Below the pieces are notes generated by a model. It was not told the origin of the DNA and searched no databases. It saw only the letters and a list, made by a program, of their open reading frames with translations. A stretch of DNA of 64,000 bases from Kitasatospora albolonga (GTDB lineage: Bacteria > Actinomycetota > Actinomycetes > Streptomycetales > Streptomycetaceae). The stretch spans positions 5,884,001-5,948,000 of the forward strand of contig CP020563.1 of the NCBI GenBank assembly GCA_002082585.1, given 5' to 3'. Shown piece after piece: positions 58,186 through 64,000 of the stretch; the first letter of the stretch is position 1; each line of letters starts with the position of its first letter. Made by a program: the position numbers and the translations under genes.

Positions 58186-58229
58186 ACGGGGCACCGCGCT
58201 CACTCTCCTCAGTGTGCGCGGTGCCCCGT
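58186..58229 (-). terminator. Hairpin terminator between glyA and sdaA
   Basis: ACGGGGCACCGCGC at 58186-58199 and its exact complement at 58216-58229 enclose a 16-nt loop, 28 nt after the glyA stop on the minus strand. It probably ends the riboswitch-controlled gcvT-gcvH-glyA message. Confidence 0.75.
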
Positions 58230-58257
58230 CACGATGCGCGGAACCGCAGGCCAGGTG

Positions 58258-59517
58258 CTACTTCAGGCCGGGGTACAGCGGGAACTTCTCGGCCAGCGCG
58301 GCGACACGGGCCTTGAGGTCGTCCGCGTCGTACGACCGCTTGAGGGCGGAGGCGATGATCTCCGCGACCTCCGTGAAGTCCTCGGCGCCGAAGCCGCGGG
58401 TGGCCAGCGCCGGGGTGCCGATCCGCAGGCCCGAGGTGACCATCGGGGGGCGCGGGTCGTTCGGGATGGCGTTCCGGTTGACCGTGATGCCCAGCTCGTG
58501 GAGCCGGTCCTCGGCCTGCTGGCCGTCCAGCTCGGAGTTGCGCAGGTCGACCAGGACCAGGTGCACGTCGGTGCCGCCGGAGAGGACGGAGACGCCCACC
58601 TCGGTGACGTCCGGCTGGACCAGGCGCTCGGCCAGGATGCGGGCGCCGTCCAGGGTGCGCTGCTGGCGCTCCTTGAACTCCTCGCCCGCCGCGATCTTGA
58701 ACGAGACCGCCTTGGCCGCGATCACGTGCTCCAGCGGACCGCCCTGCTGGCCCGGGAAGACCGCCGAGTTGATCTTCTTGGCGAGCTCCTGGGTGGAGAG
58801 GATCACACCGCCGCGCGGACCGCCGAGGGTCTTGTGCGTGGTGGTGGTGACGACGTGGGCGTGCGGCACCGGGTTGGGGTGCAGACCGGCCGCGACCAGG
58901 CCCGCGAAGTGCGCCATGTCGACCATGAGGTACGCGCCGACCTCGTCCGCGATCCGGCGGAAGGCGGCGAAGTCCAGCTGGCGCGGGTAGGCGGACCAGC
59001 CGGCCACGATCAGCTTCGGCTGGGACTCCTTGGCGAGGCGCTCGACCTCCTCCATGTCCACGAGGCCGCTCTCGTCGACGTGGTAGGGGACCACGTTGTA
59101 GAGCTTGCCGGAGAAGTTGATCTTCATGCCGTGGGTCAGGTGACCGCCGTGGGCCAGGTTCAGGCCCATGATCGTGTCGCCCGGCTTCAGCAGCGCGAAC
59201 ATCGCGGCGGCGTTCGCCTGCGCACCGGAGTGCGGCTGGACGTTGGCGGCCTCGGCGCCGAACAGGGCCTTGATCCGGTCGATCGCGATCTGCTCGACCA
59301 CGTCGACGTGCTCACAGCCACCGTAGTAGCGGCGGCCCGGGTAGCCCTCGGCGTACTTGTTGGTGAGGACGGAGCCCTGCGCCTCCATGACCGCGACCGG
59401 AGCGAAGTTCTCCGAGGCGATCATCTCGAGGGTGGACTGCTGACGGTGGAGCTCGGCGTCGACGGCGGCGGCGACGTCCGGGTCCAGCTCGTGGAGGGAG
59501 GAGTTCAGAAGCGACAT
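58258..59517 (-). CDS. glyA: Serine hydroxymethyltransferase
   Basis: This 419-residue PLP enzyme interconverts serine and glycine with tetrahydrofolate. Visible marks are [32 protein letters not shown] (in parts), [24 protein letters not shown] and the PLP lysine in [14 protein letters not shown]. Length and motifs are standard. It starts 20 nt after gcvH and ends before a hairpin terminator, so it belongs to the gcv message. Confidence 0.97.
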   Translation of the reverse strand: MSLLNSSLHELDPDVAAAVDAELHRQQSTLEMIASENFAPVAVMEAQGSVLTNKYAEGYPGRRYYGGCEHVDVVEQIAIDRIKALFGAEAANVQPHSGAQANAAAMFALLKPGDTIMGLNLAHGGHLTHGMKINFSGKLYNVVPYHVDESGLVDMEEVERLAKESQPKLIVAGWSAYPRQLDFAAFRRIADEVGAYLMVDMAHFAGLVAAGLHPNPVPHAHVVTTTTHKTLGGPRGGVILSTQELAKKINSAVFPGQQGGPLEHVIAAKAVSFKIAAGEEFKERQQRTLDGARILAERLVQPDVTEVGVSVLSGGTDVHLVLVDLRNSELDGQQAEDRLHELGITVNRNAIPNDPRPPMVTSGLRIGTPALATRGFGAEDFTEVAEIIASALKRSYDADDLKARVAALAEKFPLYPGLK

Positions 59518-59536
59518 CAGGGGGTCCCTTAAGGTC

Positions 59537-59914
59537 TCAGTTGCCGGAGAACGCGGTGTACTCGTCGGCGGAGAGCAGATCGTCCGGCTCCCCCTCGACG
59601 CGCACCTTGAACAGCCAGCCGCCCTCGAAGGGAGCGGAGTTCACCAGCGAGGGGTCGTCCACGACGTCCTGGTTGAACGCCGTCACCTCGCCGGTCACCG
59701 GCGAGTACAGATCGCTGACGGACTTGGTCGACTCCAGCTCGCCGCAGGTCTCGCCCGCGGTCACCGTGTCACCGACCTCCGGAAGCTGGGCGAAGACGAC
59801 GTCACCGAGCGCGTTGGCCGCGTACTCCGTGATGCCGATCGTGGCCACGCCGTCCTCGACGGCCGACAGCCACTCGTGCTCCTTGCTGTACCGCAGCTGC
59901 TGGGGGTTGCTCAT
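59537..59914 (-). CDS. gcvH: Glycine cleavage system H protein
   Basis: This 125-residue lipoyl carrier has YSKEHEWLS at the start and the lipoylation segment [21 protein letters not shown], in which the ESTKS lysine carries lipoate. It shuttles the aminomethyl group between GcvP, GcvT and GcvL. It follows gcvT after 131 bp that contain a hairpin (59981-59998). Confidence 0.97.
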   Translation of the reverse strand: MSNPQQLRYSKEHEWLSAVEDGVATIGITEYAANALGDVVFAQLPEVGDTVTAGETCGELESTKSVSDLYSPVTGEVTAFNQDVVDDPSLVNSAPFEGGWLFKVRVEGEPDDLLSADEYTAFSGN

Positions 59915-59980
59915 GACCTGAATTCTCCTGTACGCGGGGGAGTGCTGATGAACGGTGGTCTTACGGTGTGAGACGGAGGT

Positions 59981-59998
59981 ACGTCACTTCTGTGACGT
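59981..59998 (-). promoter_or_regulatory. Small hairpin between gcvT and gcvH
   Basis: ACGTCAC at 59981-59987, 4-nt loop, GTGACGT at 59992-59998. It may attenuate or stabilise the message between the two cistrons; its role is unproven. Confidence 0.3.
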
Positions 59999-60045
59999 CC
60001 GCGCGCCGGTGCGAGGGTCCGGAATGCCCCGGTCCCTCCGGAATA

Positions 60046-61161
60046 TCACTTCTGGCGCTTGTAGAACGGCAGCGCGACGACCTCGTACGGCTCGTGCGTG
60101 CCCCGGATGTCCACGCCCACGCCCTCGGTGCCCGGGGCGGCGAAGGCCGCGTCCACGTACGCCATGGCGATCGGCTTGCCCAGGGTGGGGGAGGGGGCGC
60201 CGGAGGTGACCTCGCCGATCACCTTGCCGTCCGCCACGACCGAGAAGCCGGCGCGCGGGACCCGGCGGCCCTCGGCGACCAGGCCGACCAGCTTGCGCGG
60301 CGGGGCGGTCTCGGCGCGCTCGGCGGCGGCCCGGAGCGCCTCGCGCCCCACGAAGTCGCCCTCCTTCTCGAACTTCACGACCCGGCCAAGACCCGCGTCG
60401 AACGGGGTGAGCGCCGTCGTCAGCTCGTGCCCGTACAGCGGCATGCCCGCCTCCAGGCGCAGCGTGTCCCGGCAGGAGAGGCCGCAGGGGATCAGGCCGT
60501 GGGCCTCACCGGCCTCGCTCAGCGCGCGCCACAGGGCCTCGGCGTGCTCGGGCGCGACGAACAGCTCGAAGCCGTCCTCGCCGGTGTAGCCGGTACGGGC
60601 GATGAGCGCCGGGACCCCGGCGACCGTGCCCGGCAGACCCGCGTAGTACTTCAGCCCGTCCAGGTCGGCGTCGGTGACGGCCTTCATGATCGCGGGGGAC
60701 TCGGGGCCCTGGACCGCGAGCAGCGCGTACGCGTCCCGGTCGTCGCGCACCTCGGCGTCGAAGCCGCCGACGCGCTCGGTCAGCGCGTCCAGCACGATCT
60801 GGGCGTTGCCCGCGTTGGCGACCACCATGTACTCGGTCTCGCCCAGCCGGTAGACGATCAGGTCGTCCACGATCCCGCCGTCCTCCTGGACGATCATCGT
60901 GTAGCGGGCCCGGCCGTTGCCGACGGTGGCGATGTTGCCCACCAGCGCGTAGCTCAGGAAGGCCGCCGCCTCGGGGCCGGTGACGGTGATCTCGCCCATG
61001 TGGGAGAGGTCGAAGAGCCCGGCCCGGGTGCGTACGGCGTTGTGCTCGTCGCGCTCGCTCGCGTACCGCAGGGGCATGTCCCAGCCCGCGAAGTCGGTCA
61101 TGGTGGCGCCGAGCGAGCGGTGCAGCGCGTCGAGGGCGGTGAGACGGGGGGCAGTGCTCAT
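60046..61161 (-). CDS. gcvT: Glycine cleavage system T protein (aminomethyltransferase)
   Basis: This 371-residue enzyme transfers the methylene carbon of glycine to tetrahydrofolate. It begins LTALDALHRSLGATMTDFAGWDMPLRY and has LFDLSHMGEITVTG, GYTGEDGFELFV and LRLEAGMPLYGHEL, all typical of GcvT. The ATG at 61161 is the family start; a longer frame to 61299 runs into the riboswitch. It is the first gene behind the glycine riboswitch. gcvP is not in the window, as is usual in Streptomyces. Confidence 0.97.
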   Translation of the reverse strand: MSTAPRLTALDALHRSLGATMTDFAGWDMPLRYASERDEHNAVRTRAGLFDLSHMGEITVTGPEAAAFLSYALVGNIATVGNGRARYTMIVQEDGGIVDDLIVYRLGETEYMVVANAGNAQIVLDALTERVGGFDAEVRDDRDAYALLAVQGPESPAIMKAVTDADLDGLKYYAGLPGTVAGVPALIARTGYTGEDGFELFVAPEHAEALWRALSEAGEAHGLIPCGLSCRDTLRLEAGMPLYGHELTTALTPFDAGLGRVVKFEKEGDFVGREALRAAAERAETAPPRKLVGLVAEGRRVPRAGFSVVADGKVIGEVTSGAPSPTLGKPIAMAYVDAAFAAPGTEGVGVDIRGTHEPYEVVALPFYKRQK

Positions 61162-61202
61162 GGATACGGCTCCAGGGCATGACGACGTCGGGACGGAATC
61201 CT

Positions 61203-61430
61203 CCCCATCTGTCATCGGAACCTGAGAGGTTCGCCGATAGCCCCTGACGGGGTATGCCCCAGGAGAGGGGCGCCCCTGTTCACAGGGCTCGGCTTGCACC
61301 TTGGGTGGAGCCGCCGGAGCGGCCCGCTTTTCAGATCTGCCTCATCCACGCGGTACGGGGCCTGAGAGATTCAAGGGAGGATCTTGCTCCTTCGGCGCCC
61401 GGCTCACACTGTGGCCGGAACTCTCCCGCG
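61203..61430 (-). ncRNA. Tandem glycine riboswitch upstream of gcvT
   Basis: On the minus strand the first aptamer (about 61430-61325) starts CGGGAGAGTTC, has GGCGCCGAAGGAGCAA and closes with AATCTCTCAGGC. The second (about 61324-61203) has GGGGCGCC, ACCCCGTCAGG and CCTCTCAGGTTCC...GACAGATGGGGAGGA. Both aptamers keep the conserved CTCTCAGG and GCGCC-type cores of the glycine class. In high glycine it should switch on gcvT-gcvH-glyA. The second aptamer ends about 42 nt before the gcvT ATG, so control could be translational or by antitermination. Confidence 0.92.
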
Positions 61431-61532
61431 CGGATTCGAACGGCCGGTATGCAGTTGGCGCGGTCATCATCGCACGCATTGCGCCGGAGTGGGGAGGCCG
61501 GTCCGGAACGCGTGTGTGAACGGCGAGGGCGG

Positions 61533-61560
61533 TTGTGGAGGCTTGCCCTTTCTTTACACT
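61533..61560 (+). promoter_or_regulatory. Candidate promoter of the P-loop protein gene
   Basis: TTGTGG at 61533-61538 and TACACT at 61555-61560 are separated by 16 bp, about 40 nt before the ATG at 61603. Confidence 0.4.
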
Positions 61561-61602
61561 TCAGGATCAGGCGTGGGTGGCCCGACAGCAGGGGGATGGG
61601 CG

Positions 61603-62400
61603 ATGACGTTGCGGCGGTCGGTACCGGCCGCGGGGGTCGCGCACGGCGCGATGCCCGCACAGCCCGGCGCACCTGTACCGGAGGTGTCCGTACAGTCCGG
61701 TGCGTCCGTACGGGAGGTCTCCGTACAGCCTGGCGCGTCCGTACGGGAGATGTCCCCACCGCCCGGCGCGGCCGCGGGGGAGCTGATCACCGAGTGCGCG
61801 CCGGTGGTACGCGATCTGCGCGGGCGCACCGGATACGGGCCGGACAGCCTCCATTTCGCCGCGGGCGCCGTCGTGGTCGTCTCCGGGCTGCCCGGCGGGG
61901 GCAAGTCCACCCTGATCCGGCGGACCGTGAGCGGCCGCGCCATCGACTCCCAGAACACCCGCGACCGCTGGGCCGCCGCCCTGCCCCGGTTACTTCCCTA
62001 CGCCCTCTACCGCCCCCTGGTCCGCGCCGCCCACTACCTCGGGCTCTGGGCCGCCCTGCGCTCCGGCGAATCCGTCGTCGTGCACGACTGCGGTACGCAG
62101 ACCTGGGTACGCCGCTGGCTCGCCCTGCACGCCGCCCGCCGGGGCCGCACCCTGCATCTGATCCTCCTCGACGTGGACCCCGACACGGCCCGCCAGGGCC
62201 AGCGCGAGCGCGGGCGGGGCGTCTCCGGCTACGCCTTCGCCCGCCACCGGCACGCGGTGGCCCGGCTGATCCGCGACACCGAACAGGGCGTGCTGCCCAC
62301 CGGCTGCGCCTCGGCGGTCCTGCTGGACCGGGCCGCCGCCAGCGCGCTCGGCCGGATCTCCTTCGCGGAGCCCGGAGCCACGGCCGTCCGCTCCGGTTAG
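61603..62400 (+). CDS. P-loop ATP-binding protein (zeta-toxin/AAA-like kinase fold)
   Basis: This 265-residue protein has Walker A GLPGGGKST near residue 97, then DSQNTRDRW and VVVHDCGTQTWVRRWLA, with arginine-rich TARQGQRERGRG as a possible lid. The arrangement suits a small-molecule or nucleotide kinase-like fold of the AAA_33 group; the substrate is unknown. Residues about 20-52 consist of 11-residue repeats (QPGAPVPEVSV, QSGASVREVSV, QPGASVREMSP), encoded by a 33-bp tandem repeat at 61660-61758. It is divergent from the glycine riboswitch. Confidence 0.8.
   Translation: MTLRRSVPAAGVAHGAMPAQPGAPVPEVSVQSGASVREVSVQPGASVREMSPPPGAAAGELITECAPVVRDLRGRTGYGPDSLHFAAGAVVVVSGLPGGGKSTLIRRTVSGRAIDSQNTRDRWAAALPRLLPYALYRPLVRAAHYLGLWAALRSGESVVVHDCGTQTWVRRWLALHAARRGRTLHLILLDVDPDTARQGQRERGRGVSGYAFARHRHAVARLIRDTEQGVLPTGCASAVLLDRAAASALGRISFAEPGATAVRSG
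61660..61758 (+). repeat. 33-bp in-frame tandem repeat, three units
   Basis: Units start at 61660, 61693 and 61726 and encode 11-residue repeats with the pattern Q-x-G-A-x-V-x-E-x-S. They lie in the variable N-terminus before the P-loop domain; a fourth, degenerate unit (PPGAAAGE) follows. Confidence 0.8.
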
Positions 62401-62446
62401 GGTTCTGGCCGGAAACAACGACAGCCGAGAGAGGGCGACAGAGGCA

Positions 62447-63217
62447 GTGGACATTCCGGCACCGGCCCCGGCACACCCCCAGCAGGGATGGCCCGCCAAC
62501 GAGCTCGAAGAGGTGCTGACCGCCTCCCTCGGCGTCGCCGACGCGGGCGGCCGGCTCGTCGAAGTGCTCGGCCGCAGCTCGGTCTGGGTGCCGCTGCCGA
62601 ACGGCGGCTCGCCCGCCAGCGCCGACCTCGACCTGCCGATGATGGACATCGGCGGTGCCGCGTACGTCCCCGTCTTCAGCTCCGAGGGCCAGTTCCTGAG
62701 CTGCGTCGGCAGCCATATGTCCTTCGCCGTCGCGCCCGCCCGCGACTTCGCCCGGGGCCTGCCCCCGCAGGTCGGGATCGCGGTGAACCCGGGCGGCGCG
62801 GTCGGCATACCGCTGCCCCCGCCCGCCGTCGCCGAGCTCTGCCGGGCCGGGCGCACCGCGCTGGACGGGCCCGCCACCGGCGGCCGGGTCAGACTGTACG
62901 AACCGGACTGGCAGCACGACCCGGTCGACTTCCTCGCCGCCGTGTCCGCCGAGTTCGAGGCCACGGGAGTGGTGAGCACCGCCCGCCGGGCGCTCGCCAG
63001 CATCGAGGGCGGCGACCCCGTCCTCTTCGTCGGCGTCGAGTTCGCCACCTGGGACGGCGCGGGCCAGAGCGCCCCGATGGACGCCCTGGGCCGGGCGCTC
63101 GGCCGCGTCGAGGTGCCGTGGCCGGTGAACCTGGTCCTGCTGGACGTGGCCCAGGACCTGGTCGGCGACTGGATGCGGGAGAAAGTACGGCCGTTCTACC
63201 GGCGCGAGGGCCCCTGA
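62447..63217 (+). CDS. SseB-like protein, copy 1
   Basis: This 256-residue protein fits the SseB (enhanced serine sensitivity) family: an N-terminal domain with SVWVPLPNGG, YVPVFSSEGQFLSCVG and GIAVNPGG, and a C-terminal domain with VNLVLLDVAQD near the end. Function is unknown; the name comes from an E. coli phenotype. It starts at GTG 62447 and is followed by a second, more divergent family member. Placement beside serine and glycine genes is suggestive, but this layout is also just Streptomyces synteny. Confidence 0.85.
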   Translation: MDIPAPAPAHPQQGWPANELEEVLTASLGVADAGGRLVEVLGRSSVWVPLPNGGSPASADLDLPMMDIGGAAYVPVFSSEGQFLSCVGSHMSFAVAPARDFARGLPPQVGIAVNPGGAVGIPLPPPAVAELCRAGRTALDGPATGGRVRLYEPDWQHDPVDFLAAVSAEFEATGVVSTARRALASIEGGDPVLFVGVEFATWDGAGQSAPMDALGRALGRVEVPWPVNLVLLDVAQDLVGDWMREKVRPFYRREGP

Positions 63218-63419
63218 CCGCGGGGGTACTGGGCCGCTGACCGTACCGGCGCGGGGGCCACCGGCGTACCGTGGCGAAGGCCCCCGGCCGCACCCGCGCG
63301 AGGCCACCGGCCGACCGTGGCGTCAAGTCGGTGTCAGAAGTGGCGCATAAGCTGGTTTGATGGCGAGGACCGCTCCCGTGTGCCCGGGAGCGACGGATCG
63401 ATGAGGGGCGGAACCCAGG

Positions 63420-64000
63420 GTGAGTGCGTCAGGCACTGCGGCGGCCGGCAAGGTCGAGCACATGCTGCGCCAGGTGACCCCCGGGCGTTACGACGCCTAC
63501 GAGGCGCTGCTGGAGGCCCTCGCCGACAGCCGGGTCTGGATGCTGCTCTGGCACGGCACGGCCGGCTCCCCGGACGCCCAGTACGGGTCCATGGAGATCG
63601 ATGGCCTGGGGTACGCCCCCTGTGTCACCTCCGCCCAGGAGCTCTCCGCCAGCGGCTGGAGCAGGGCCCATGAGCTGGTCTCCGGCCGGGACATCTCCCG
63701 CGCCCTCTTCCCCGACCGCTGGGGCATCTGGCTCAACCCGCACGCCCCCGGCGGCGGTGTCGGCATCCCCTGGCTCGACCTGCGCCGGATCGCCACCGGC
63801 CTCGACCGGCTGCCCGCGGGCCCGCTCCGGCTGACCGAGCCCGCCGTGGAGCTCCCGCAGTTCTACGCCCAGCTCACCCAGAACGCCCACCGCACCCCGG
63901 CCCTCCGCTCCCTGCGCCGCGCCTGGGTGCACCCCGCCGTCGGCGTCCCGTACCTCGCGATCGGGCTCGATCTGTACGATTCCGGGCGCGCCTCCGTCGA
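63420..64000 (+). CDS. SseB-like protein, copy 2 (cut by window edge)
   Basis: A frame from GTG 63420 runs open to the window end (193 codons). It has YEALLEALADSRVWMLLWHG, YGSMEIDGLGYAPCVTSAQEL, WGIWLNPHAPGGGVGIPWLDLRRIATGL and RRAWVHPAVGVPYLAIGLDL (in parts), the SseB pattern seen in copy 1 (WxNP...GxGIP). The C-terminal end is outside the window. The 200-bp gap before it contains TAAGCT near 63348, a possible -10. Confidence 0.85.
   Translation, partial: MSASGTAAAGKVEHMLRQVTPGRYDAYEALLEALADSRVWMLLWHGTAGSPDAQYGSMEIDGLGYAPCVTSAQELSASGWSRAHELVSGRDISRALFPDRWGIWLNPHAPGGGVGIPWLDLRRIATGLDRLPAGPLRLTEPAVELPQFYAQLTQNAHRTPALRSLRRAWVHPAVGVPYLAIGLDLYDSGRASV

Overview
The window is GC-rich actinobacterial DNA, almost certainly from a Streptomyces chromosome. 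The evidence is codon usage with G or C in nearly every third position, many GTG starts, frequent 4-nt ATGA/GTGA gene overlaps, Streptomyces-type families (paired SseB-like proteins, DUF4394, short SpoIIAB-like ATPases, DipZ-type CcdA-thioredoxin fusion) and a terpene cyclase that I recognise as closest to (+)-caryolan-1-ol synthase of the S. griseus group. I saw no tRNA, rRNA, CRISPR array, insertion sequence or integrase.

Layout. (1) 1-11.2 kb is mostly cell-wall and housekeeping genes: the start of a glgX gene cut by the window edge, two tandem L,D-transpeptidase lipoproteins, an enoyl-CoA hydratase, a small anti-sigma-like ATPase, a polysaccharide deacetylase, a CopD-like membrane protein, a type-B carboxylesterase and a large secreted amidase. 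(2) 11.5-12.5 kb is the terpene cyclase. (3) 12.9-36.5 kb is a complete Streptomyces-type contractile injection system (CIS, phage-tail-like particle). A minus-strand unit (29.1 to 12.9 kb) encodes a membrane protein, sheath, tube, two tail-chaperone-like proteins, a giant Ala/Pro-rich tape-measure-like protein whose frame is broken near its 3' end, tube initiator, LysM adaptor, VgrG-like spike, PAAR tip, gp25-like and two further baseplate proteins, and a zinc-ribbon/transmembrane/discoidin-like protein. A divergent plus-strand unit (29.3 to 36.5 kb) encodes a LuxR-type regulator, an exported beta-propeller protein, the tail terminator (DUF4255) and the AAA+ ATPase. There are no tail fibre, capsid, terminase or lysis genes.

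(4) 36.5-56.7 kb is an accessory interval with visible gene decay: a CoA-transferase stub abutting an N-truncated GAF-PucR regulator, a histidine phosphatase frameshifted by a GT dinucleotide, and two alpha/beta-hydrolase remnants. Between these lie intact modules: arginine deiminase plus amino-acid antiporter beside a TetR regulator, DipZ-like thiol-redox protein, DUF4394 protein, a class-C-type serine hydrolase, a two-component system facing an ABC exporter, an Old Yellow Enzyme, and an SDR divergent from an AraC regulator. (5) 56.7-64 kb is one-carbon/serine metabolism: a tandem glycine riboswitch in front of gcvT-gcvH-glyA, a terminator, then sdaA; a P-loop protein and two SseB-like genes (the last cut by the window edge) run the other way.

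How it fits together. The CIS genes have the order sheath, tube, chaperones, tape measure, baseplate known from contractile phage tails, are tightly coupled translationally, and are accompanied by three envelope proteins instead of fibres. This suits a particle that acts from inside the producing cell at its own membrane, as described for CIS of S. coelicolor; that role is inferred here from gene content only.
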